Assembly (NCBI RefSeq): GCF_002939785.1 | Contig: NZ_MDEC01000003.1 | Span: 186,001-250,000, forward strand | Source: Xanthomonas codiaei | GTDB taxonomy: Bacteria; Pseudomonadota; Gammaproteobacteria; Xanthomonadales; Xanthomonadaceae | Length of the DNA: 64,000 nt | Direction of reading: 5' to 3' | Part shown: positions 44,539-53,128 of the stretch, in pieces | How positions within the stretch are numbered: the first letter of the stretch is position 1 | Layout of the letters: every line of letters starts with the position of its first letter | Position numbers and translations under genes: made by a program | The notes under the pieces: model-generated | Seen by the model: only the letters and a program-made list of their open reading frames with translations | Database searches by the model: none | Told to the model about the DNA's origin: nothing

Positions 44539-45912
44539 ATGCGACGACTTGAACGATGGAGCGCGCTCTGCGGCGCGGCGGTGTTGACGCTGTCGGGCAT
44601 GGCTGCCGCGCAGGCCCCGGATCCGGTCAGCCACGGGCGCTTCGAACAGGTGCCGGTGCTGATGCCCAAGGGCGAGCCTGAGCGCGTGGTGATCTGGCTG
44701 GCCGGCACCGGTAATGCCGGCCAGCGCAAGGCGCAGGCACAGGCCCTGCGCGACGACGGCGCCATGGTCGCCGTGGTGGACACCGCCCATCTGTATGCGG
44801 TGCTGCGCAAGGCCGGCGGCACCTGCGCGTTCTCGGTCGGCGATGTGGAGAACTTTTCCCGCTATCTGCAGGCCTTCTATCACATCCCCACCTACCGCCT
44901 GCCGCTGCTGGTCGGCGATGGAGAAGGCGCTGCACTGGCGTACGCGATTGGCGCACAGGCCAAGCCGCATGTGCTGGCCGGCGTGCTCACCGACGGAGTG
45001 TGCCCGGCGGCGGTGTCCGATCAGGCGATCTGCCAGCCCGGCGTGCAGCCAGGGAGCAATCGTCTGATTCCGGTGCCGCTGCAGATTCCGTGGGTGCTTG
45101 CCGGCAGCCAGGACACGCGGTGCCCCGCGCCCGCCGAAGAGGCCTTTCTCAAGCAGATCCCGCAGGCGCGCACCTTCAGGCGCTCTGCGCGGGGCGACAT
45201 CCTGCCCGGCCTGCGCGCGGCCGCCCGTTCGCTGGGCGACCAGAAGGGCGTGGCCTTGCCGCCGCCGCCGGGTGGGCTGGCCGATCTGCCGGTGGTGGAA
45301 TTGCCGGCTAAGCCGGATGGCGACAGCGACGACGACACCTTCGTGATCTTCGTGTCCGGCGACGGCGGCTGGGCGGGCCTGGATGAGGAAGTGGCCGATG
45401 CGCTCGCCGCGCAGGGCATTCCGGTGGTGGGGCTGGATTCGTTGCGCTATTTCTGGACCGAGCGCACTCCGCAGGGCTTTGCCACCGATCTGGACCGCAT
45501 TGCACGCGTCTACGCGCAACGCTGGCAGCGCAAGCGCGTGGTGTTGATCGGTTTTTCGCAGGGTGCCGACGTATTGCCGGCGGCGATCAACACACTGCCC
45601 GCACCGACCAAGCAGAACATCCGCATGACCGCGCTGCTATCGGTGGGCAAGCTGGCCGACTACGAATTCCATGTCAGCAACTGGCTGGGCTCGGATGACG
45701 AGGGCCTGCCGATCGCGCCGGAAGTGCAGCGCCTGCCGGCCGGTACCACGGTCTGCATCTATGGACAGGACGACGACGACGCACTGTGCCCCAGCTTGCC
45801 CGCAACCGCTGTCAAGCGCGTTGCGCTGCCGGGCGATCACCATTTCAAGGGCGATTACGCGACCCTGGCCAAGGTGATCATGGAACAGTTGCACGCGCTG
45901 TCGAAGCCGTAA
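44539..45912 (+). CDS. AcvB/VirJ-family periplasmic hydrolase
   Basis: A 457-residue protein with a signal peptide (AAVLTLSGMAAAQA) and two alpha/beta-hydrolase-like halves. The second half carries FVSGDGGWAGLDEE and the nucleophile elbow GFSQGAD (about residue 350), with a late GDHHF histidine. AcvB of Agrobacterium hydrolyses lysyl-phosphatidylglycerol and pairs with the synthase LpiA/MprF; here a mprF-like gene lies convergently next door. Neighbourhood and motifs support the same role, although the genes are not in one operon. Confidence 0.85.
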   Translation: MRRLERWSALCGAAVLTLSGMAAAQAPDPVSHGRFEQVPVLMPKGEPERVVIWLAGTGNAGQRKAQAQALRDDGAMVAVVDTAHLYAVLRKAGGTCAFSVGDVENFSRYLQAFYHIPTYRLPLLVGDGEGAALAYAIGAQAKPHVLAGVLTDGVCPAAVSDQAICQPGVQPGSNRLIPVPLQIPWVLAGSQDTRCPAPAEEAFLKQIPQARTFRRSARGDILPGLRAAARSLGDQKGVALPPPPGGLADLPVVELPAKPDGDSDDDTFVIFVSGDGGWAGLDEEVADALAAQGIPVVGLDSLRYFWTERTPQGFATDLDRIARVYAQRWQRKRVVLIGFSQGADVLPAAINTLPAPTKQNIRMTALLSVGKLADYEFHVSNWLGSDDEGLPIAPEVQRLPAGTTVCIYGQDDDDALCPSLPATAVKRVALPGDHHFKGDYATLAKVIMEQLHALSKP

Positions 45913-46445
45913 AGAGTAGGGCGTGTGTGAGCTGGTTCGGCCCGACGTCGGGCCGATGCAGGTCAACAACCCGGTCGTCGCCGTTCGGTTCGGCCTGCGT
46001 CCAGCCTGGCAGGTCCTCGGCATTTCTTTCCACAACCGATAACAATCGGTGGTGCTTGCGCGCGTGCCGGTGCGGGACCTTGAGCGGCATGGATGCCGCG
46101 CCAAAGCCTGCATGGACGTACTTACGGCGTGTCCCACGCCGGTGCGCGTGCAAGCGCCCGAAGCAGACCAAAGCGTCGCGTGGAACTCTGGATGTCGTGC
46201 ACAAGATCGATCGGTGTGCGGGGTCGGTCGGCAGCGCGGCGCCGCATCCGGTGCCGGAACACGCCGTGAATCCGTCCCTGGAGGCTCGGTGGCGGCATCC
46301 ATGCCGCCACACGGTCCCGGCCCCGGACGCGGCACCGCGCTTTCAAGATTGTGATCGCCGATCGGCAAGCACTGCCTTCAGGCACACGTGCAAGCGCCCG
46401 AAGCAGGGCGAGGCATTCGCGTAAGACCGCAGGTATCGAGCGGCC
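45913..46445. other. Intergenic region with a direct repeat
   Basis: About 530 bases between the convergent acvB-like and mprF genes. A 20-base direct repeat starting CGTGCAAGCG occurs at 46147-46166 and 46387-46406, exactly 240 bases apart. Open frames here are not gene-like. It may hold repeats or decayed DNA; no terminator was recognised. Confidence 0.5.
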
Positions 46446-49010
46446 TTACTCCTGTCGCCCAGGATCCACCGAGATCAATCGGGTCACATCCAGCAGTGCG
46501 GCCGGCAGATGCATGCCGCCCGGCGCAACCAGATAGCGCGGGCGCCAGGTCGGGGCAAATTTCGACTTGAAGCGGCGTAGCCCGCTGAAGCCATAGAAGC
46601 GCTCGCCGTGGCGCGCCACCAGACTGGCGAAGCGGTTCCAGCGGCCGGCCAGGCGGTGCTCGGCCAGGCCGGACAGCGGCGCCATGCCCAGCGAGAAACG
46701 CGCATAGCCGTTGGCCTGGCCCCACAGGAACAGCTCGATGAACAAAAAGTCCATGGTGCCCTTCGGCGCCTCGGCGCTATGGCGCATCAGGTCCACCGAC
46801 AGCTCGCCACCGGCCGGCGCCCACCAGACATTGGCGAAGGCCACGATCCGGCCTTCCGCCTCGGCCACCGCCACCGGGAAACGGCGCAGGTAATCGGCAT
46901 CGAAGCTGCCCAGCGAGAAGCCTTTCTCTTCGCCGGACTTTTCTTCCAGCCACTGTTCCGACACCTCGGCAAGGCGCGGCAACACCGCGTCCACCTGCTC
47001 GGGCTGCAGCATGCGGAAACTCAGGCCGCTACGCTTGCCACGGTTCCAGGCCTGGCGCAGCTCGGCGCGGTCGCGGCCTTCCAGGGTGAAGTTCTCCAGC
47101 GGCACGATCGCCTCTTCGCCCAGCTTGACCAGGGTCATGCCCATGTCCAGGTAGGTCTGCCAGTATTTTTCGCCGACCTGGTAGAACACCGGGCGCAGAC
47201 CCATATGGTCGGCTTCCTCGCGAAAGCGCCAGATCAGCGCACGCGCCACTTCCGGCGGGCCCACCGGGTCGCCCATCGAGATCAGTGAACCGCCGTAGCG
47301 CTGCATCATCACGAAGCCGCGGCTCTGTCCGTCGAACAGGAAGGCCTTGTCGCCGGTCAACGCCAGGCAGGCCTGGGTGTCGGTGCTGTTTTCCAGGATC
47401 GGTGCCAGCGCGGACAGGGTCTGCGCATCGGCCGCCGGCATCGGGCGCCGTCCGCCGCGCAGCAAGCGCGCCATGCCGAACATGATCACACCCACGCACA
47501 GGATCAGCGCGGCACGCAGCGCGCGCGGGGCATTGGCCGAGGTGGCGAATTCCCACCACAGATCGTTGCTGTATTCGACATGGCTGTAGACGAAGAACAA
47601 CAGCCAGAAGGTGGCCACCAGCACCAGACCCAGATTGCTCAGCCAGCGCCACGACCAGGCCTCGTCCAGCAGCGCGCCCTGGCGATAGAACTCGCGCCGC
47701 GCCGCCCACAGCGCCAGCGCGGCCAGCGCCGCCGACAGCGACACCGAAATGTGGCTGCCGCGCAGCAGCGACAGCGGCGGCAACAGGATGCACACGCCCA
47801 GCGCCAGCATCCAGGCGGCGTGGCTGCGGCGTTGCAGCCCCTGGCCGATCAGCAGCAGCATCATGCCGCCCAGGCTGACCAGCAGGTGCGAGGTTTCGAT
47901 CAGCGGCAGCGGCGCCACGTCCTGGCGCGCGCGCGGCGTCGGCAGGGTGCCGTCGATCATCAGCGCCGCACCCACCGCAAACACCGCCAGCGCCAGGATC
48001 TGCGGCAACCACGGGCGCAGCGCCTTCCACACCGTGCGGGCGGTACTGGCGCTGGCGCGGACCGGCGCGCCCAGCCCCGAGGCCGCCGCCATGGCGACCG
48101 AAATCAGCAACGGCACGATGTAGTAGGTGACGCGGTAGGCCAGCGCCGCGGCCAGCACGGCTGCCGGGGTCACGTGCGGCAGCAGCTTGAGCAGGCTCCA
48201 CTCGAACACGCCCAGGCCGGCCGGCACGGTGGAGATCAGACCAGCCACCACCGCCACCAGCCAGATGCCGATGAAGCCGAAATAGCCGGTGCCGGGGTCC
48301 GGCGGCAGCAGCACGTAGAACGCGGCCGCGGCCAGACCCAGTTCGACCAGGCTGAGCGCGGTGACGCCGAGCACGGTATTGCGATCGGGCAACCAGAAGC
48401 GATGGCTGCGCAGGCCGAACTCGCGGCCCTGCCTGCCGACCAGCACCAGCATGGCCACGTAGCTGGCCAGCAGGGCGATGCCGGCGATGCGGATGCCCCC
48501 GGCGGTGATCGGCAGGGCGCGCGCGGCTGCTTCCGGTTCCAGCATCAGCGCCAACCCGAGCAGCACCCAGGCGCCGAAGATGAAGCCCAGCGTGCTCATC
48601 AACACCACCTGGCCGATTTCGGCCAGGGTCAGCCCGACGCTGCCGTAGCCACGCAGGCGCACGGCGCCGCCGGTGAGCGCGGCAAAGCCCAGGGTCTGGC
48701 CGACCGCGTGCGCCATGAAGGCGGTGATACCCACCCGAGCCGGATGCAGCCGCTTGCCGGTGCGCTTGAGCCCCACCCAGTCGAAGCCCACCAGGCAGGC
48801 GTAGCTGCTCAGCCCCAGCAGCAAGGTCAGGGCGATCTGCCCGGCCCCCAGCGCACGGAACGCCTGCCGGATCTGGCGATAGCCATGGTCGGTGAACTGC
48901 GCCGACAGCGCGTGCAGGGCCATCGCCAGGATCGCCAGACTGATCAGGACCGGCAGGGCGCGCCGCCAGCCGCTGGCCGGCGCTTCGGAAGACACGGGGG
49001 TATCCGTCAT
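46446..49010 (-). CDS. mprF: Lysylphosphatidylglycerol synthase/flippase MprF
   Basis: An 854-residue membrane protein. About 14 hydrophobic helices (flippase half) precede a C-terminal cytosolic aminoacyl-transferase (DUF2156) domain that begins near residue 540, where NSTDTQACLALTGDKAFL occurs. The catalytic region carries AFANVWWAP and GTMDFLFIELFLWG. It adds lysine (or alanine) to phosphatidylglycerol and flips it, lowering envelope charge and resisting cationic peptides. The start is 49010. Confidence 0.92.
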   Translation of the reverse strand: MTDTPVSSEAPASGWRRALPVLISLAILAMALHALSAQFTDHGYRQIRQAFRALGAGQIALTLLLGLSSYACLVGFDWVGLKRTGKRLHPARVGITAFMAHAVGQTLGFAALTGGAVRLRGYGSVGLTLAEIGQVVLMSTLGFIFGAWVLLGLALMLEPEAAARALPITAGGIRIAGIALLASYVAMLVLVGRQGREFGLRSHRFWLPDRNTVLGVTALSLVELGLAAAAFYVLLPPDPGTGYFGFIGIWLVAVVAGLISTVPAGLGVFEWSLLKLLPHVTPAAVLAAALAYRVTYYIVPLLISVAMAAASGLGAPVRASASTARTVWKALRPWLPQILALAVFAVGAALMIDGTLPTPRARQDVAPLPLIETSHLLVSLGGMMLLLIGQGLQRRSHAAWMLALGVCILLPPLSLLRGSHISVSLSAALAALALWAARREFYRQGALLDEAWSWRWLSNLGLVLVATFWLLFFVYSHVEYSNDLWWEFATSANAPRALRAALILCVGVIMFGMARLLRGGRRPMPAADAQTLSALAPILENSTDTQACLALTGDKAFLFDGQSRGFVMMQRYGGSLISMGDPVGPPEVARALIWRFREEADHMGLRPVFYQVGEKYWQTYLDMGMTLVKLGEEAIVPLENFTLEGRDRAELRQAWNRGKRSGLSFRMLQPEQVDAVLPRLAEVSEQWLEEKSGEEKGFSLGSFDADYLRRFPVAVAEAEGRIVAFANVWWAPAGGELSVDLMRHSAEAPKGTMDFLFIELFLWGQANGYARFSLGMAPLSGLAEHRLAGRWNRFASLVARHGERFYGFSGLRRFKSKFAPTWRPRYLVAPGGMHLPAALLDVTRLISVDPGRQE

Positions 49011-49272
49011 GGGGGCAACGGGGTCTTTTCAAGAGGGAGGTAGGACGCATGCACGCGGTGTGCCGCGTGCGCGGTGGGTCTGCATGGGCCAGCGAAGTGA
49101 AGGTGCATGCAGCGTGATCGCGTGAGTGCCGAGAAGAAGTGAACGCAGGTTCGAGGGCGCTGCCCCCCTGTCGGCCCGGGACGGCCGCGCGCATCATAGG
49201 GCATCGGCGCATGCGCGTGCCGCGGGGGAGCAGGATGCACGAGGTCACGGTTGTAAGGCAGACAGGCCGCGG

Positions 49273-49980
49273 ATGAGCACGTCGGAGCGATGCGTACCGG
49301 GAGCGCACCCGGTAGCGCTAGATCTACCCGCCTGGAGCGGCAGGGCCGGCGCGCTCGCTGCCGTGGCCGGCGCCGCCTTCATCGGCCTGGTGCTGGTGCT
49401 GCAATGGCTGCGTGGCGACCTGCGCTGGATCGATGCGCAGTTGAGTGCCTATCTGCACGGCGCCTATGGCCTGCTGCTGCGCACCGCGTATTGCCTGTTG
49501 GCTGCGGCAATGGCATGGCTGGCGCTGGGGCTGTATGCAGCGCTGCAGCCGGCCGCGCGCAGCCGCACCGTGCTGGGACTGTTCTGGCTGGCGGCGCTGG
49601 GATTGTGCGCGGTGTCGATCGGCGACAGCTGGATGCCGGAGCTGGCGCCTGACGCGGCGAAAATGGTGCATGTGCTGTCGGCCGATGCCACCTTCCTGTG
49701 CGTGATCGCAGCGGTATTGCTGCAATCCTGGTATTTCCGGCGTGATCGCGCATGGCGACAGCACTTCGCATCGGCATTCGGCGTGGGCTGTGCCGCGTTT
49801 GCCGCGCTGCTGTTCCACGTCAGCGTGAGCACCGCGCCCCTGGGCATCAGCCAGAAGACCGCCATCGTGCTGATCGTGCTGTGGATGGTGCGCGTCGGGC
49901 TCTGGCTTGCGCGCCTGGTACGCAGCGGGGCTGCACGCGCTGCGCATTCGCGTGACAATGGCCGGGTCCATCAACCGTAG
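49273..49980 (+). CDS. DUF998-like membrane protein
   Basis: A 235-residue protein with about six hydrophobic helices and the DUF998-style polar pattern (SIGDSWMPELAPDAAKMVHVLSA region, FHVSVSTAPLGISQKTAI). Function unknown. ATG 49273 is chosen; the frame is open upstream to 49126 but adds a charged stretch unlike the family. It lies ten bases before the RidA gene and may be co-transcribed with it. Confidence 0.75.
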   Translation: MSTSERCVPGAHPVALDLPAWSGRAGALAAVAGAAFIGLVLVLQWLRGDLRWIDAQLSAYLHGAYGLLLRTAYCLLAAAMAWLALGLYAALQPAARSRTVLGLFWLAALGLCAVSIGDSWMPELAPDAAKMVHVLSADATFLCVIAAVLLQSWYFRRDRAWRQHFASAFGVGCAAFAALLFHVSVSTAPLGISQKTAIVLIVLWMVRVGLWLARLVRSGAARAAHSRDNGRVHQP

Positions 49981-49990
49981 GAAGTCTGAA

Positions 49991-50338
49991 ATGCTGCAGC
50001 GATTCGATGCGGGTCCGCGTATGTCCGAGATGACCGTCCATGGCGGCGTGTGCTATCTGGCCGGCCAGATTGCCGAGGACACCAGCGAAGACATCACCGG
50101 CCAGACCCGTCAGGTGCTGGGCGAGATCGACAAATTGCTGGCGATGGCGGCCAGCGACAAGACCAAGATCCTGCGCGCGGAGATCTACCTGGCCGACATC
50201 GCCGATTTCGACGGTATGAACGCGGCCTGGGACGAATGGGTGCCGCATGGATTCACCCCGGCGCGTGCCACGGTCGAGGCAAAGCTGGCGCGGCCGGAAT
50301 GGAAAGTGGAGATCGTGATCACTGCAGCGGCGGGCTGA
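49991..50338 (+). CDS. RidA family protein
   Basis: A 115-residue member of the RidA/YjgF superfamily, which hydrolyses reactive enamine/imine intermediates. VCYLAGQIAEDTSEDITGQT, the ILRAEIYLADIADF segment and the C-terminal ARATVEAKLARPEWKVEI are family features. The arginine used by canonical RidA is present in PARATVEA. The gene follows the DUF998-like gene by ten bases. Confidence 0.9.
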   Translation: MLQRFDAGPRMSEMTVHGGVCYLAGQIAEDTSEDITGQTRQVLGEIDKLLAMAASDKTKILRAEIYLADIADFDGMNAAWDEWVPHGFTPARATVEAKLARPEWKVEIVITAAAG

Positions 50339-50715
50339 CTCCGTCATTCGGAGCGGCGGCCGCGACGAGCGCAGTTTGGTTATGCAGGTGGTGCCCGGCG
50401 ATCGACCTGGCGGGCGCCGCCGGTCACTGCGGGGCGCAGGCGCTGTCGATGACCTCACGAGCACCACTGCGCTCGGTCAACCGCTCGTGCTGCGGAGCCG
50501 GTGCGCTGTCGTGCGAGGCGTTGGCGCGCGTTGCCGTCGACGCGTGTGCGCACCTCTCGACGCTCACACGGACTGAAACGGCGATGCGTGGGCAGGTGGT
50601 ACGCCAGCCCACGGCCATCTCCGATACTCCGATGTCCGATGCATGCGAGCGGTATCCGGACAGCCAGGCCACCCGGCAACCGGTATTCCGCCGCGGGCGT
50701 GCCGGCATCCGGCGA
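50339..50715. other. Intergenic region between RidA and the lipid operon
   Basis: About 375 bases. No gene, clear terminator or repeat was recognised. It should contain the end of the leftward lipid operon transcript. Confidence 0.35.
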
Positions 50716-51786
50716 TCAGCGCTTGACGAAGCGGTAGTGCGCCACGCCCCATTCGCGGCCCTGGTCGTAGCCGAACAGTTCCGCGCACGCCAGCCAGAAC
50801 ATGCGCCAGCGTTGCCACCAGCGCTGTGCATCGTCGCCATAGGTCTGCTGCAGCAACGGCATGATCTGCGTGCGATGGCGATCCTGGTTGTGCAGCCAGG
50901 CGTTGGCGGTCTTTTCGTAGTGCTGGCCCGAGAGCAGCCAGCGCTGTTCGATGACCACGTCCTGCTGGAAATGCAGCAGGGTATCGGCTGCCGGCATCAG
51001 CCCGCCGGTGAAGAAGTGCCGGCCCATCCAGTTGTCTTCGCCGGCCACTTCGAAGGGATAGGCCAGGTCGCGGTGGCAGAAGATGTGCACGAACAGCTTG
51101 CCGCCCGGCGCCAGCCAGCTGCCCACGCGCGCGAGCAGCTCGCGGTAGTTGCGCATGTGTTCGAACATCTCCACCGACACCACACGGTCGAACGTACCCG
51201 ACGGCAGCGCCAGCGCGTTGACGTCGGCGGTGATCACCTGCACGTTGTCCAGCCCGCGCAGGCGGCACTGCTCCAGGATGTGCGCGCGCTGCGGGCGTGA
51301 GTTGGACACTGCGGTGATCGTGGCAGTGGGATAGCGCTCGGCCATCCACAGCGTCAGCGAGCCCCAGCCGCAACCCAGCTCCAGGATGCGCTGGCCATCG
51401 GCCAGCTCGGCGCGCTGCCCGTACAGCGCCAGCATGCGTTCTTCGGCTGCGTCCAGGTCTGGCGTGCTCGCGTCCCAGTAGCAGCTGCTGTACTTCAAGC
51501 GCTTGCCCAGGCACAGGGTGAAGAACTGCGGCGGCAATTCGTAGTGCTGGCGATTGGCCGCATCGGTCTCGATCGCGATGGCACTGGCGCGCAGGCTGTC
51601 GATGAAGGCGCGTTGGCGCTCGCCGTTGGCATCGGCGTCGCCGCCGCGCTCATCGCGCAGCCGCTGCGCGCACAGACGGCGGATGCCGTAGCGCAGGGCG
51701 GCGTCGGGCAGTACACCGGATTCGGCCAGGCGCGTGGCGAACGCTTCGTCCGGGAGCGAGGAGGGCGGGGCGGTGATGGTGGACAT
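50716..51786 (-). CDS. Cyclopropane-synthase-like SAM methyltransferase
   Basis: A 356-residue methyltransferase. LELGCGWGSLTLWMAERYP is the SAM-binding motif (about residue 135), followed by HFFTGGLMPAADTLLHFQQD, typical of CFA-like methyltransferases. The YSSCYWDA segment before the SAM motif is also family-like. It is the last gene of the seven-gene lipid operon and differs clearly from the cyclopropane synthase four genes earlier. Such enzymes can methylate unsaturated phospholipid acyl chains. Confidence 0.85.
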   Translation of the reverse strand: MSTITAPPSSLPDEAFATRLAESGVLPDAALRYGIRRLCAQRLRDERGGDADANGERQRAFIDSLRASAIAIETDAANRQHYELPPQFFTLCLGKRLKYSSCYWDASTPDLDAAEERMLALYGQRAELADGQRILELGCGWGSLTLWMAERYPTATITAVSNSRPQRAHILEQCRLRGLDNVQVITADVNALALPSGTFDRVVSVEMFEHMRNYRELLARVGSWLAPGGKLFVHIFCHRDLAYPFEVAGEDNWMGRHFFTGGLMPAADTLLHFQQDVVIEQRWLLSGQHYEKTANAWLHNQDRHRTQIMPLLQQTYGDDAQRWWQRWRMFWLACAELFGYDQGREWGVAHYRFVKR

Positions 51787-51803
51787 GCGACTCTCCAGGC
51801 AAC

Positions 51804-52586
51804 TCAGGACGAAGGGGGAAGCGGGAAGAACGCGCTGGTGGTGCGTTGGTACTGCGCGTAGTCCTCGCCGCGCGAGCGCAATGCCTGCTGCTCGGTATAG
51901 GGAATGCCGGTGAAGCGATACAGGAACGCGAACATCGTCACTGGCCCGAGCGCGCATAGCGCCACCGGCCACGGCCCGGCGCCGACCGCCAATGCCAGGT
52001 AGGCGAACCAGTGCACGAACTCGAAGAAATAATTGGGATGACGCGAATACCGCCACAGGCCCTTGCGACAGGTCTTGCCGCGATTGGCCGGGTCGGCCTT
52101 GTGCGCAGACAGCTGCCGGTCGGCCAGTGCTTCGCCGCCGACTGCGATCAACCACACCACGACCGCCAGCGTGCTCCACAGGCTCCATGCCGGCTTCGGA
52201 TTGCTGGCCGCAGCCAGAAACGGCACCGCAAACAGCACCACCACCACCGCCTGGGCCAGGAAGAAGCCGAGGAACTTGCGCTGGTCACCGTTCCAGTGCT
52301 CGCGCAGGGCGCGATAACGGCCGTCTTCGTGCGGGTCGCCGAACACGCGCACGCCCAGATGCCAGGCCAGACGCGCGCCCCACAGACCGCCAAGCATGGC
52401 CACCAACACGCGCGGCAGCAACGCACCGTCGGACATCCACGCGCAGTACGGCGCAGCCACCGCGAGGCACGCGGCCCACAGCACATCCACCGGGCCGGCA
52501 TTGCCGCTGCGGCGCTGCCATAGCCAGCCCAGCAGCATCACCACACTTGCGAATACGCCCACATGCAGCAGCGGCCACACAGTCAT
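51804..52586 (-). CDS. DUF1295 family membrane protein (steroid 5-alpha-reductase-like)
   Basis: A 260-residue membrane protein with about six helices. Near the C-terminus KGLWRYSRHPNYFFEFVHWF is the strongly conserved NADPH-binding signature of the steroid-reductase superfamily, and RSRGEDYAQYQRTTSAFFP is its usual end. It overlaps the DUF2878 gene by four bases (ATGA) and probably reduces double bonds in lipids. Confidence 0.88.
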   Translation of the reverse strand: MTVWPLLHVGVFASVVMLLGWLWQRRSGNAGPVDVLWAACLAVAAPYCAWMSDGALLPRVLVAMLGGLWGARLAWHLGVRVFGDPHEDGRYRALREHWNGDQRKFLGFFLAQAVVVVLFAVPFLAAASNPKPAWSLWSTLAVVVWLIAVGGEALADRQLSAHKADPANRGKTCRKGLWRYSRHPNYFFEFVHWFAYLALAVGAGPWPVALCALGPVTMFAFLYRFTGIPYTEQQALRSRGEDYAQYQRTTSAFFPLPPSS

Positions 52587-53128
52587 TGCAGTTCTCCGGT
52601 CATGTCGTGCGGCAATGGTCGCGCCAGACGCCGTGCATACAGCGACAACACGCCGCATGCCACGCCCCAGCCGATGCCCACGGCAAGGACCGCATGCAGC
52701 AACGGCGGCAACAGTTCCACTGCGTGCCAGCTGCGTTGCGCCAGCCAGTAGGAAAACGGACCGAAGATGGCGCCAAGCAACACCGCCAACCCCGGATAGC
52801 GCATCACGCTGCGCAGCGAATGGTTGAGCGTGAGCGCAAAGCCCAGCCACAGCGCCAGGATCCAGGCAGGCGCCAGCACGCTACCGGGCCAGGGCGCGGC
52901 GTAACGCACCCAGCCTCCTGCCGCCAGCGTGGTGTCCAGCAGCAAACCCAGCGCCAACGCGGCGATCAGCAACGGCACATCGCCCGGCGCACGCCGCGAT
53001 GGCCACAGCTGGTACAGCGCGAACAGCGCCAATATCAGCAGCGTTGGCCACACGCGCCCGTGCGCGGCGGCGGCCACCGCCACCACCCACAGCACCTGCA
53101 GGCCGAGATAGTTGCCCAGCTGCTTCAT
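52583..53128 (-). CDS. DUF2878 family membrane protein
   Basis: A 181-residue protein with about six hydrophobic helices. It has DUF2878 features (NYLGLQVLWVVAVAAA, LWLGFALTLNHSLRSVM, LLGAIFGPFSYWLA). Members occur beside cyclopropane synthase and DUF1365 genes, as here. It overlaps both neighbours by four bases. Function unknown. Confidence 0.8.
   Translation of the reverse strand: MKQLGNYLGLQVLWVVAVAAAAHGRVWPTLLILALFALYQLWPSRRAPGDVPLLIAALALGLLLDTTLAAGGWVRYAAPWPGSVLAPAWILALWLGFALTLNHSLRSVMRYPGLAVLLGAIFGPFSYWLAQRSWHAVELLPPLLHAVLAVGIGWGVACGVLSLYARRLARPLPHDMTGELQ

Noticed and set aside
45913-46445. Short open frames in the acvB-mprF gap
   Set aside because: No ribosome sites or recognisable domains; the direct repeat is the only clear signal.
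47580-49043. Rightward glutamine/histidine-rich frame of about 490 codons
   Set aside because: Antisense to mprF; composition is a shadow of the hydrophobic codons on the other strand.
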